64,000 nucleotides of DNA from NCBI GenBank assembly GCA_963731625.1, contig CAVSWH010000004.1, forward strand, positions 1-64,000. Reading direction: 5' to 3'. Within the stretch, counting starts at the first letter, position 1; the number at the start of each line of letters is the position of its first letter. Made by a program: the position numbers and the translations under genes. Shown in pieces: positions 47,641-56,697 of this stretch. The notes below the pieces were generated by a model. It was not told where the DNA came from. It saw only the letters and a program-made list of their open reading frames with translations, and did no database searches. The stretch is from PALSA-555 sp963731625. GTDB taxonomy: Bacteria > Actinomycetota > Acidimicrobiia > IMCC26256 > PALSA-555.

Positions 47641-48664
47641 TGGCTGCCCCCCAGGGAACGAGGTGTGCGGTGTTCTCGTCCCACAGCTTGAGACGCACCG
47701 CGCGAAGCCCGTCCCAGAGGGAGAGCCCGGGGACGCGCTGGAGGATCGAGGTCGCGTCGTGGGCGCGCTGGAGGTTGTAGTTGGGGATCTTCGGGTTGAG
47801 GTGGTGGACGTGGTGGAGCCCGATGTTGCCGGTGAAGAACTGCAGAATCTTGGGCAAGTGGAGGTACGAGCTCCCGCGCAGTGCCGAATCGACGTTGGTC
47901 CATTTCTGTGACCGCTGCCAATACGCGTCCTCAAACTGGTGCTGAACGTAGAAGAGCCAGATCCCGATCCCGCCCGCGAGCGAGACGAGCGGGAGTTGCA
48001 CCAGCATGAAGTCGCGCCAGCCGAGCAACAAACAGAGCCCGCCGACTGTGACCGTGAGCGCCAGATTGGTACTCCAGACACTGCGTCTGGTGCGCGGGTG
48101 ATCTGAGTTGGTGACCCGACGCGGCATGACCAGCATCGAATAGAACGGGCCGATCCCGAACATCACGAGCGGATTTCGAAACAGCCGGTAGCTGAGGCGT
48201 CTTCCTGGTGATCGGGCCTGGTACTCGGCGACCGTGAGGGTCGGTACGTCCCCGGTGCCCCGACGATCGAGGTCGCCGGCGGTCACGTGGTGACGGAGAT
48301 GGTCGTAACGCCATTGGGTAAAGGGCGTGAAGACGAGCAGCCCGACTGCCGCCCCCAGCCACGCGTTGGCGCGACGTCCCGGCAGGAATGAGCCATGCGT
48401 GCAGTCGTGGAACACGATGTGGGTCCGAACCAAGAAGCCGGCCGTGGGCACCGCCAGCACCAAGACGAGCAGGTACGAGACCTGCAGCGCGAGGTACATC
48501 AGCACCCAAAGCGCTAGAAATGGGACGACTGAAGTGGCGAGGAAGCGCAGGCTCCGCCCGAGGTTCGGTCGAGCGAAACGGTCCACGCTCTCGCGCCAGG
48601 AGGCGCCTTCGCGGGCGGCCCGAACCGGTAGGGGAGTAGCGGCCCCCTCGACGCTGACTGGCAC
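47633..48664 (-). CDS. membrane fatty acid desaturase
   Basis: 343 residues with the three His boxes of membrane desaturases: HDCTH at 86-90 (HIVFHDCTHGSFLPG), HLRHH at 122-126 (QWRYDHLRHHVTAGDLDRRG) and HHVHH near 285 (IGLHHVHHLNPKIPNY). Four or more hydrophobic segments. Uses O2 and a di-iron centre to introduce double bases into acyl chains of lipids. GTG 48664 with GAGAGGG upstream is chosen over a TTG further up. Transcribed in the same direction as the phosphoketolase genes but 450 bases upstream of them. Confidence 0.9.
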   Translation of the reverse strand: MPVSVEGAATPLPVRAAREGASWRESVDRFARPNLGRSLRFLATSVVPFLALWVLMYLALQVSYLLVLVLAVPTAGFLVRTHIVFHDCTHGSFLPGRRANAWLGAAVGLLVFTPFTQWRYDHLRHHVTAGDLDRRGTGDVPTLTVAEYQARSPGRRLSYRLFRNPLVMFGIGPFYSMLVMPRRVTNSDHPRTRRSVWSTNLALTVTVGGLCLLLGWRDFMLVQLPLVSLAGGIGIWLFYVQHQFEDAYWQRSQKWTNVDSALRGSSYLHLPKILQFFTGNIGLHHVHHLNPKIPNYNLQRAHDATSILQRVPGLSLWDGLRAVRLKLWDENTAHLVPWGAAIR

Positions 48665-48799
48665 GGCACCCTCTCGGGACTGGTGATGGCGCCACCGGGG
48701 TCTCGAGCGGAGCAATCGAGCGTTGAACGCCCGTATTTGGACGTCCCCCGACCATACGCCCCGGTGATCGACTCGGGGCGTGCTCAGCGGTGAATTTCC

Positions 48800-48824
48800 G
48801 GGGTCAATCGCCCCTCTGACACAG
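48800..48824 (+). repeat. tRNA 3'-end-like repeat, copy e
   Basis: GGGGTCAATCGCCCCTCTGA followed by CACAG, matching copy c except for a shortened T-loop and one C/T change. Lies between the desaturase and the MerR-PP2C gene. Confidence 0.45.
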
Positions 48825-48928
48825 CAGTTGACTCGTTTCAGCTTGTGCGGACGCGTGCTGAACGTTCCGCCATCCCTTGCAGGACGGACGATGGCGTTCG
48901 GTGCCCGTCTTGAGTTGCAGCCCCCCGC

Positions 48929-50020
48929 TCAGGTGCTAATCGCTGCGACCACGACGGCGACGTTGTCACGACCGCCCCGGGATAGCGCCAGCTCGACGAG
49001 TGTGTCGGCAGTCGCTTGGAGGTCCTCGGTTGCCGCCATCACAGACGCGATCTCGTCGTTGGGCACCTCATTGGACAGGCCGTCAGTGCACACGAGAAGG
49101 CGATCGCCGTCCACGGCAGGGTGGGTGGCACTGTCGAGCTCTACATCCGGTCCGACCCCGAGCGCTCGGGTGAGGATGCCGTGCTGAGGATCATCGAGCG
49201 CCTCGCGTTCGCTCAGCTCCCCGCGTCGCACCAGCTCGGCAGTCACGCTGTGGTCGTCGGTCAGTTGCGTCAACGAGCCGTTGCGCAACACGCACGCACG
49301 GCTGTCGCCAACGTTGACGACCACGAGGCTTCCGTCTCCGGTCAGTCCAGCCGCACAGATTGTTGTGCCCATGCCGTCCAACTCGGCACTCGCGTCCGCG
49401 CGTTCCCAGATCGCTCGGTTAGCGGCCCGCACCGCCGCTTGAAGCTCATCGAGTGACCGCCCGGTGAAGGCGGCCTGCACGAGCGCGACCGCAACCGCGG
49501 ATGCGATCTCGCCTCCTGGATGACCTCCCATGCCGTCCGCAACCGCTGCAAGGTGGTCACTGCTCACGACGGCGTCTTCGTTGTTGTCGCGCACTCGGCC
49601 AATGTCCGTATGACTGACGGCCGTCAATTTCATCGTCGATTCCTTTCCTGAGCACCCATTGTCGAGGGATGTGAGCAACGTGGCCTCGATCGACAACAGA
49701 TGTCGGGCGAGGGCGAGGGCCTCGTGCCGGTGCTCTGCATCGATCTCCACTCGCCTCGCCCAGGCATCAAGCTGATCGCAAGAGGGATCGCGAAGGAGTG
49801 CTGCGATGTCGGCGAGCGGCATGTCCGCTTCTCGCAGCGTGTCGATCAGCTTGGCCTCGCGCAACTGACCCGGGGAGTAGTAGCGGTAGCCCGATGCCGA
49901 GTCGACGGCCGCCGGGACGAGAAGTCCAACGGTTGCGTAGCTCCGGAGGCGCTTCGGTGACAGACCAGAGCGCTCTGAGAACTCGCCGATCGGCATGAGG
50001 TCGTCCACGCAACGCAGCAT
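48929..50020 (-). CDS. MerR-type regulator fused to PP2C protein phosphatase
   Basis: 363 residues. Residues 8-120 are a MerR DNA-binding domain (IGEFSERSGLSPKRLRSYAT, then SGYRYYSPGQLREAKLI and a dimerisation helix). Residues about 132-363 are a PP2C Ser/Thr phosphatase with all metal motifs: DNNEDAVV, VADGMGGHPGGE, VNVGDSRACVL, LVCTDGLSNEV and GGRDNVAVVV. The fusion suggests a DNA-bound switch that dephosphorylates a partner, or a phosphatase gated by a DNA-bound sensor. ATG 50020 with GGGAAGGG upstream. No kinase gene is adjacent. Confidence 0.9.
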   Translation of the reverse strand: MLRCVDDLMPIGEFSERSGLSPKRLRSYATVGLLVPAAVDSASGYRYYSPGQLREAKLIDTLREADMPLADIAALLRDPSCDQLDAWARRVEIDAEHRHEALALARHLLSIEATLLTSLDNGCSGKESTMKLTAVSHTDIGRVRDNNEDAVVSSDHLAAVADGMGGHPGGEIASAVAVALVQAAFTGRSLDELQAAVRAANRAIWERADASAELDGMGTTICAAGLTGDGSLVVVNVGDSRACVLRNGSLTQLTDDHSVTAELVRRGELSEREALDDPQHGILTRALGVGPDVELDSATHPAVDGDRLLVCTDGLSNEVPNDEIASVMAATEDLQATADTLVELALSRGGRDNVAVVVAAIST

Positions 50021-50336
50021 GAACCCTTCCCGTGGGTGAAGGTCAAGCGCCGGACCTGATTGCCCCGCTCCACGCTCCATCGCTGGGGTGCACGCGCCAG
50101 AACCACCACCATCTCGTTTATGGCCGCTCACATGTGGAGAGGTCTGTTCGCCCCGGCTGCGCCCCACCGCGTCGTCGCGCACCGCCGGGACCGGAACGAA
50201 GCGGCGCCGCACGCCTCATGGCGTTCGGGCACGGCGGGGACACTCGCTGCTCCCACGCGTGTCGACCGGACGCCGAAATTCGGGTAGGCCGTTCGGTGAG
50301 CCGGAGGCGCACCGAGCCGGCACGAAGGGAGCGCAG

Positions 50337-52094
50337 ATGGTCCAGCGGGTGGCGGGCGTCGAGCCGGGCCAACGGCACCTCAACGGCCCGCAGACCACCG
50401 GGCGGGAGTATCGAAACCTGTCCGAAGCCTCGTACGACATGGTGCGCGACGACGACGCCGCGGTGCCGACGCGCGACGGGACCGTGCTGCGCGCCGACGT
50501 GTACCGGCCGGCGGTAGACGGCCGCTTCCCGGCGCTCGTCGCGGCGTCGTGCTACCCCCGCCAGATCCAGGATCTCGGGGCGCCGATGGGATTCATCGAG
50601 GCCGGGGCCAGCGACTTCTTCGTGCCCCGCGGGTACGTGCACGTCATCGCCAACGTGCGCGGGACCGGCCAGTCCGCCGGGACCTACTCGTTCCTCGACC
50701 ACACGGAGCGTCAGGACCTGCACGACCTCGTGGAGTGGGTCGCGGCACAACCGTGGTGCGACGGGAACGTCGGCATGATCGGCATCAGCTACTACGCCAT
50801 GGCGCAGCTCGAGGCCGCGGTCGAGCGACCCCCACACCTGAAGGCGATCTTCCCCGTCGCGACTACCGCCGACCCTTACGAGATCGTCTGGCACCACGGG
50901 CTCCTGAACGCGAACTTCATCACCGCCTGGGTGAGTGCTGTCGCCGTGATGGCCGGCCACGACGCGGCGCTCTGGCGCGGCACGACTCTCGACGCGCTGC
51001 GCCGCGTGGTGGCCGCGCCGAGGGTCCACAAGCGGTTCGAGCACATGAACGGCGAGTCGGCCGTCAGCACGATGAAGCTGGTCATGCGGCTGCACTACGA
51101 CCCGCACCCCTGGGACGATCTGCGGTGGGCGGCCTGCGTCGAGCACCCGGTCCACGACGCCTTCTGGGACGAGCGGAACCTCCTCCCGCTCCTCACCGAC
51201 GTTGACATCCCCGTGTACCTCGGCTGCGACTGGGAGAACACGCCCGTGCACCTGCCGAGCACGTTCACCGTGCTCGCCGCGCTCCGCCGCAACCCCCACG
51301 TCCGCGTCGGGCTCCTCGGTGCCTTCGGGATGACCTGGCCATGGGAGAGCCTCCACGTCGAAGCCCTGGCCTGGTTCGATCACTGGCTCAAGGGGGCCGA
51401 CACGGGGATCACAGAGGGCGCTCCGATCCGGTACTGGTTGTCCGGCGCCGACGAGTGGCGGACCGCGGACACCTGGCCCCCCGCGGGTGCGACGCTGCAC
51501 GACTACGCCCTCCGGGTGGACGGCACGCTGGACCCCGACGAGGGCGCGCCCGGCAGCCGCGCCTACCTGTCGCTCACCGCGGCGTTCGACCGGCCCGCGG
51601 ACGTCAACCCGCCGGACCTGCCTCCGATGCTGCAGTGGGACACCCCGCCGCTCGACGCGAACGTCGAGATGGTGGGCGACCTCGAGCTCGACCTCGACGC
51701 GACGCTCAGCGCGTCCGACGCCGGGTGGATCGCGATCCTGCTCGACGTCTCCGCGGACGGAACAACCCAGGCGATCACGACGGGGTGGCTCCGTGCCACG
51801 CTGCGCACCGTCAACGAGGCGGCCAGCCGCCCCGGTGCTCCCGTGCTCGACTGCCGGGAACCGGTCGCGGTGCCGCCCAACCAGCTGGTCTCCTACCGGC
51901 TACCGCTCGTGCCGAACGCCCACCGCTTCAACGCGGGCCACCGCATCCGGCTGCTCGTATGCAGCGACGACGAACCCGACGACGTGCCGGCCATGCTCGG
52001 CTTTCGTCACCCGCCCGTGACCCCGGCGGTGCGGGCCAGCATCGCGTCGTCGTCGCGCCTGCGGCTCCCCGTCCTCGCGGTCGCGGCGTGCTGA
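50337..52094 (+). CDS. CocE/NonD family alpha/beta hydrolase
   Basis: 585 residues of the X-Pro dipeptidyl-peptidase S15/cocaine esterase-like family: YRPAVDGRFPALVAASCYPR, VIANVRGTGQSAG (oxyanion region), the Ser-type elbow GMIGISYYAMAQ and a C-terminal jelly roll domain (YRLPLVPNAHRFNAGHRIRL). Serine esterase/amidase of unknown substrate, about the usual length of 550-600. ATG 50337 with AAGGGAG upstream. No signal peptide, so cytosolic. Confidence 0.88.
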   Translation: MVQRVAGVEPGQRHLNGPQTTGREYRNLSEASYDMVRDDDAAVPTRDGTVLRADVYRPAVDGRFPALVAASCYPRQIQDLGAPMGFIEAGASDFFVPRGYVHVIANVRGTGQSAGTYSFLDHTERQDLHDLVEWVAAQPWCDGNVGMIGISYYAMAQLEAAVERPPHLKAIFPVATTADPYEIVWHHGLLNANFITAWVSAVAVMAGHDAALWRGTTLDALRRVVAAPRVHKRFEHMNGESAVSTMKLVMRLHYDPHPWDDLRWAACVEHPVHDAFWDERNLLPLLTDVDIPVYLGCDWENTPVHLPSTFTVLAALRRNPHVRVGLLGAFGMTWPWESLHVEALAWFDHWLKGADTGITEGAPIRYWLSGADEWRTADTWPPAGATLHDYALRVDGTLDPDEGAPGSRAYLSLTAAFDRPADVNPPDLPPMLQWDTPPLDANVEMVGDLELDLDATLSASDAGWIAILLDVSADGTTQAITTGWLRATLRTVNEAASRPGAPVLDCREPVAVPPNQLVSYRLPLVPNAHRFNAGHRIRLLVCSDDEPDDVPAMLGFRHPPVTPAVRASIASSSRLRLPVLAVAAC

Positions 52095-52238
52095 GCCTTC
52101 GCCTCGTTGCGGACGTGGGCCCTCGACGCGGCTCGGCCGGCGCCCTCGCCGGCGGTTCGGGGCTGGTGGGTTGGCGGCGCGGGAAGTGCGTGCTGCGCGT
52201 GTGACACCCAAACTGCGCGAGGCCCGGGTGCGAGGTCC

Positions 52239-53138
52239 CTAGACGAGGTCGAGCAGCAGTGAGTCGATGGTCGCACGGTCCACGGGGAAGAGGCCTGCGG
52301 CGGTGTAGCGGCGTGCGGCAGTTGCGAGCCGTACCCGGTCGCCAGCAAACGCTTGGATCGTGTCGCGGGCTTGGTCGGTGCGGTTCGCCACGAGCAAGAG
52401 CCCGACCCGCATGAGGGTCGGTTCGATCACGGTGGGCAGCACGCGCTGGGCCTCGTCGAGTTCGTGAGCGGCGCCATCCAAGTCCAGCTCTTCCAGACAA
52501 CCCAGGGCTCGTTCGAGGGCCCGGTAGCCTCGTTCGAGCTCGAGCAGGCGTGCGAGCTCGCCCAGCGGGTCGGAATGGTCGTCGACGCGGATATCGACGA
52601 CGCGGCCCTCCCAGGGTCGTCGCGGGTGGGAGTCGACGACGACCAACGCGGCCGACTGCTGGCCACGGAGGTCGCCGCCTTCGCTCTCGGCGGCCTGGAG
52701 CGCGCCCAAGAGCCGATCGGGGAACGCGGCGACGCTCCTCTGGAAGCCGTCGGCCATCGCTGCAGGGACCTCCGCTCGTTGCATCATGTTTGCCTGGACC
52801 GTGAACCCGTCGCCCGTGAGGTGGCCAGCCTCGTGGACGCACGCCTGGCCTGTGTGCGCGGCGCTGCGACCCGCAGCGTCGACGATCCCGACCTGGCGGC
52901 TGTCTCTGCCTGGATCGAGCATCACGAGCGCAGCCAGGACCTCTGGAGCCGGCTTCGCAGCTCGTAGCAAGGCAAGGCCCATTCCCCCGTAGCTGCCCTC
53001 GCTGAAGGCCTGGCTGGCGATCGCCCCCACACCCGCCTCCAGCCAGGGGACGGCTCGACCCACGCCGAAGAAGCAGCTCTGCACGGCAACGCCGAGCCTG
53101 CCGGTCTCAGCATCACGAGCCACGATCGAATACGTCAT
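52239..53138 (-). CDS. DUF1028 family protein
   Basis: 299 residues. Residues 1-205 match DUF1028: MTYSIVARDAETGRLGVAVQ, SCFFGVGRAVPWLEAGVGAI, GYRALERALGC and so on, an Ntn-hydrolase-like fold. Residues 220-299 are a helical extension (LDELDEAQRVLPTV, LLVANRTDQARDTIQAFAG) resembling a TPR-like tail. The biochemical role is unknown. ATG 53138. Confidence 0.88.
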   Translation of the reverse strand: MTYSIVARDAETGRLGVAVQSCFFGVGRAVPWLEAGVGAIASQAFSEGSYGGMGLALLRAAKPAPEVLAALVMLDPGRDSRQVGIVDAAGRSAAHTGQACVHEAGHLTGDGFTVQANMMQRAEVPAAMADGFQRSVAAFPDRLLGALQAAESEGGDLRGQQSAALVVVDSHPRRPWEGRVVDIRVDDHSDPLGELARLLELERGYRALERALGCLEELDLDGAAHELDEAQRVLPTVIEPTLMRVGLLLVANRTDQARDTIQAFAGDRVRLATAARRYTAAGLFPVDRATIDSLLLDLV

Positions 53139-53469
53139 CGCGCTACAGCGTGACCGAAGCAGAAACATCGCGTCCACAGCAGCACGCCGACAGCGCAACG
53201 ACGAACGGGCGCCGAGCGCAGGCGGATCACAGCGTGTGCGAACACCTGCAGCCAGCTTCTTCGTCCTGAGGGCTCCGTCACCCTCACCTCGGTGATCGTC
53301 ACCGAGCCGGGCGCGCCCGGCGAGGCTGCTGAATTCGCCACCATGACACCCCACGGCTTCTTGGCCCGAGCCAGACCGGCGGAGCTGCTCGTCGTCTTCG
53401 ATCGCGACGGCCGCAACGCCCACCACGACCTCGTGGCAACTGGCCGCGCCGGCCAGATGGGATCTCGAC
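53139..53469. other. intergenic region without recognised gene
   Basis: A plus-strand frame from about 53265 reads EGSVTLTSVIVTEPGAPGEA and LLVVFDRDGRNAHHDLVATG with coding-like codon use but no start or family. It could be a remnant. Confidence 0.3.
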
Positions 53470-54191
53470 CTAGTCTGCGCCGACGACGTTGAAGCTCTTG
53501 CTGACGAAGATGTGGTGTGGCCAGTTGACGCCGATGTCGTGCACCTCGTACTCGCCGTTGCTCAGCTGCACAACACGATCGACGATGCCACCCGGGTAGG
53601 CGGCCAGCGCAGCTTTCGTCGCCTTATTCGCTGTCGTTCCGCTGACGATCGTTCCCGACCCCTGGCGGTAGTTCGCCGGGACCTGACCGACCTGCCGTGA
53701 CGTGGTCGGTGCACCGCGCTGAAAGGGGACCACGGTCGCTGGCGAGGACGTCGTGGATCCGCCGCCAGTCGGTTGCACGATGACTTGGGTGGCCGTGATG
53801 GTCGTCCCGCTCGTCGTCCCCAGGACGAGGACGCGTTCGCCGGGTGTGACGGCACTCGCCGAGGTCGAGCGTGCACCCTTCTGGTAGGTCGTCGAGGACG
53901 CCGTGTGGACGGTCACCGTCTGACCCGCTGCTGTCGACAGCGTGAAGCTCGACATCGACATGGTGTCGACCGTGCCGGATGCTCCCCCAGAGGCCGGTCC
54001 AGCCCGCGCGTTGGATCCGCCGCTGCTCGATCCAGCCGAGCCGCTGGCTGCGGTTGTCGAGGGCGACGCGGCCGTGGCGGTTGAATCGCGTTGGCGATCG
54101 CATAACCCCCGACGCAAGCGATGGCGGTGGCGCCGGCGGCGATCGACGTTGTGAGTCTGTGCCTTCTCAGGATCGCTGGCTTGAGGTTCAC
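53470..54191 (-). pseudogene. frameshifted secreted DUF5666-like protein with PepSY-like tail
   Basis: GTG 54191 with GGGAGG upstream starts a signal peptide frame (LTTSIAAGATAIACVGGYAI, then ANAI). After it the coding frame shifts near 54080 and continues SGSAGSSSGGSNARAG, MSSFTLSTAAGQTVTVHTAS (DUF5666-like beta barrel), VTPGERVLVLGTTSG. It ends in a PepSY-like region (KAALAAYPGGIVDRVVQLSN, GEYEVHDIGVNWPHHIFVSK). Either a single-base frameshift pseudogene or an assembly error. If intact it would be a periplasmic or surface protein of about 238 residues. Confidence 0.7.
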
Positions 54192-54350
54192 CGTGGATCC
54201 TCCCTTCGATGGGGTTGCTGGCTGATGCCACTCTGCGGTCGGACCGCAAGAGCCCACCAAGAGATCCGTAACGTGCCGGTCAGGGCGAGATCATGGGAAG
54301 ATCAGGCGGTAGGACGAGGTCGATGCCCGCGACGTTCCTGGCCGGCTGGA

Positions 54351-54551
54351 CTAGTGGATCGTCTCGGCGAAAGACCGCGACCGGCGACCGTGGCCCCGGT
54401 CATTGCGATGGAGCACCACCCGACCCGACGGGCAGCCGACCACGACGATGACCTCATCTTCGAACACCACCGACAGCCCCAGCGCGTCGACGTAGAAACG
54501 CCCTCGCGTCCGCGAGGTCGGATACGAACAAGATGAGGCTCTCGAACCCAT
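54351..54551 (-). pseudogene. broken VOC (glyoxalase-like) gene
   Basis: One frame gives FESLILFVSDLADARAF and the next gives YVDALGLSVVFEDEVIVVVG, then CPSGRVVLHRNDRGHG. Together these are the first half of a VOC protein. The starting frame is shifted by one base twice, and the gene stops at FAETIH after about 66 codons instead of about 120. Confidence 0.6.
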
Positions 54552-54636
54552 CGATTCGCGTGGCGTCAACCTGTCTACTGCCCGCCCGGGCGAGTTCCTG
54601 GCACGAGTCCCGCGAGGTCGCTGGGCCACGCCGTCG

Positions 54637-56163
54637 TTAGCGAGCAGGCAGTCGAAACGCGACGAGGTGGCCTCCAGTGCCGACGGTGCCCGTGGGGACC
54701 ACGAGAAGGTCTCCGGCGATTGCCATCCAGCCGCTGATCCCGTACCCGAGGTTGGTGGTCCAGACGACCCGGCCGGTCTGACGGTCGAGCGCGATGAGCT
54801 GACCTTGATAGGTGCCGGTGATCACGAGGTCGTTGACGACCGTCGCCCCTCCCGTTGGGTCCCCGGAAATCGAGGCGGTCCAGAGGTGCCGCCCGGTCGC
54901 GGCATCGATCGCGTCGACTTCGCCGTTCATCGTGCCGATCTGGCCGCCGAAGTAGGCGGTCTTGTCGGGGGACAGCACGCTGGGGGCGTTCAGTGCAGCG
55001 AGGTACACGCGGCCGTCCGCGGCGGCCGGCGGGGAGAGGACGCCGCCGTAGGTCCCGGGCAGCACTGGTGTGGGTCCCGGGAGTGCCGTGAGGTCATGGT
55101 TCTCCTGCACCCCGACGGTGGTCTTCCACACGAGACGGCCGGTCGTGGGGTCCATCCCGAGCACCTGACCGCCCTTGCCCGTGCCGACCACGACCTTCTG
55201 GGCGCCGCCGTTGATGTTCGCCGTCGTGACGAGCGTGTGGACGAAATCCTGGTCGAAGAGGTCGTGGGGTACGGCCTGATCGAACCAGCGCAGTCGCCCG
55301 GTCTTCAGGGTGAGCGCCACGGTGGAATCCGTGTACAGGTTCGGTCCGGGACGACTCGATCCGTTCGGATACTCGGGTGTTCCAGGAAATGGTCCAGGGT
55401 TGGCCGTCCCCCAGTAGACGACGCCCGCGCCGACGTCCACCGCGGGCGGATACCACGCGCCGCCGCCGGAGTTCACGCCCGGATTCCCCCACAGGTCAGG
55501 TGAATGCACCGTGTCGAAGGACCAGTCGACCGTGCCGGACTGGGCGTTCACGGCATAGAGCTCGCCGCGGTCGCCGCCCTGGTATTGGATCGCTGGGCTG
55601 ACCGGGACCGTGGCCATCAACACCTGATTGCCGACCACGGTCGGCTGGACGTCCACCCCTGACGTTGCGGTGTTGGTCAGCTGTCGGGTCCAGATCGTTT
55701 GACCCGACCGCTCGTCGAGTGCCTCCACGCCCTTGGACGTGGTGGCGTACACGCGTCCGGAGGCGACGGCGACACCCTCGGGGCCGATCGTGAATCCTGC
55801 AGACGCGGACTGCCAGATCGTCCGTCCCGTCCTTCGATCGACAGCGACCACGACACATCGATCGTCCTCGGCATAGACCGTGTTTCGAACCACGAGCGCG
55901 GCGGTGGTGAGTGCGCCCGGCGTGGGGACATCCCAAACCGGCGCCAAGCGGTTGATGTCGGACGCGACGATCGCCGATCCTGCCGCCGACCGGGAGTTGG
56001 ACAAATCGTGCCCCGGCCAGGGCCAATCCGTCGTAGCAGAGGATGCTGCCGGGTTCGGCGCGCTCTTCGCGGCCGACGCTCCCGAAACCGCGGCGCCGCA
56101 TCCGATGGCGACCATGCAGCCGAAGCCAAGGAGGCGAGTCCCGATGTGCCGTGGCCTGGTCAT
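54637..56163 (-). CDS. secreted PQQ-like beta-propeller protein
   Basis: 508 residues. A signal peptide (LLGFGCMVAIGCGAAVSGAS) leads into repeated propeller blades of the PQQ/YVTN type: VVVAVDRRTGRTIWQSASAG, VEALDERSGQTIWTRQL, LYAVNAQSGTVDWSFDT, VLGMDPTTGRLVWKTTVG, VDAIDAATGRHLWTASI and LIALDRQTGRVVWTTNLG. Fold resembles quinoprotein alcohol dehydrogenase or BamB. The PQQ-ligand and Ca-binding residues cannot be confirmed by eye, so an enzyme role is not claimed. ATG 56163. Confidence 0.85.
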   Translation of the reverse strand: MTRPRHIGTRLLGFGCMVAIGCGAAVSGASAAKSAPNPAASSATTDWPWPGHDLSNSRSAAGSAIVASDINRLAPVWDVPTPGALTTAALVVRNTVYAEDDRCVVVAVDRRTGRTIWQSASAGFTIGPEGVAVASGRVYATTSKGVEALDERSGQTIWTRQLTNTATSGVDVQPTVVGNQVLMATVPVSPAIQYQGGDRGELYAVNAQSGTVDWSFDTVHSPDLWGNPGVNSGGGAWYPPAVDVGAGVVYWGTANPGPFPGTPEYPNGSSRPGPNLYTDSTVALTLKTGRLRWFDQAVPHDLFDQDFVHTLVTTANINGGAQKVVVGTGKGGQVLGMDPTTGRLVWKTTVGVQENHDLTALPGPTPVLPGTYGGVLSPPAAADGRVYLAALNAPSVLSPDKTAYFGGQIGTMNGEVDAIDAATGRHLWTASISGDPTGGATVVNDLVITGTYQGQLIALDRQTGRVVWTTNLGYGISGWMAIAGDLLVVPTGTVGTGGHLVAFRLPAR

Positions 56164-56260
56164 GCGGAAGCCGAGCGATGCGCGAACGACCGCCGACGGG
56201 TCTTGCACTCGTGAGCACCCGTTTCGGGCCCAGCGGTACGCATCCCACCCCGTGGGCAGG

Positions 56261-56575
56261 TCAGTCGATCTTCGTGATGTAAGCGCCAACCAGCGTGGCT
56301 GTTTGTTGGTTGACGCCGTCTCGTCGACGGGTGTCGTGTCCGTCTTGGAAGTGCTGGAAGGCCTCGGTCGATGAGATCGGGTTGACGTCATCATCGCCGT
56401 GGTCGTGAAACGAGACGTGCACGAAAGAATCGTCGGCGAGACGCAGGACGATGTAGCTGACGTTGTCAGGTTTGGACTCGTCGAGCGCGGCGAACACACC
56501 TTCGACGCGCCGCTGGTTCTCGTCGGCGTCCGCCAACGACTTCATCTCGTAGCGGGTCACCAACCGCTTCTGCAC
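56261..56575 (-). CDS. conserved small protein of unknown function
   Basis: 104 residues: LVTRYEMKSLADADENQRRV, EGVFAALDESKPDNVSYIVL, RLADDSFVHVSFHDHGDDDV. An alpha/beta ferredoxin-like pattern recalls antibiotic-biosynthesis-monooxygenase-like (ABM) domains. GTG 56575 has AGGAGGT seven bases upstream, a strong start. 97 bases upstream of the propeller gene, so possibly its operon partner. Confidence 0.72.
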   Translation of the reverse strand: MQKRLVTRYEMKSLADADENQRRVEGVFAALDESKPDNVSYIVLRLADDSFVHVSFHDHGDDDVNPISSTEAFQHFQDGHDTRRRDGVNQQTATLVGAYITKID

Positions 56576-56697
56576 ATCCCACCTCCTGTCCGTGCGACCA
56601 ACTTCATCGGAACGGGCGACGCCGTTGACGGCACCGAGAACGCAGTGGAGCGCTCCACGATGCAGATCCGTTTGTCCGCCAACCTAATGGGTGCGGA

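Noticed and set aside
50118..51500. 460-codon minus-strand open frame
   Set aside because: Opposite the CocE/NonD hydrolase, which shows clear motifs; the antisense reading has none.
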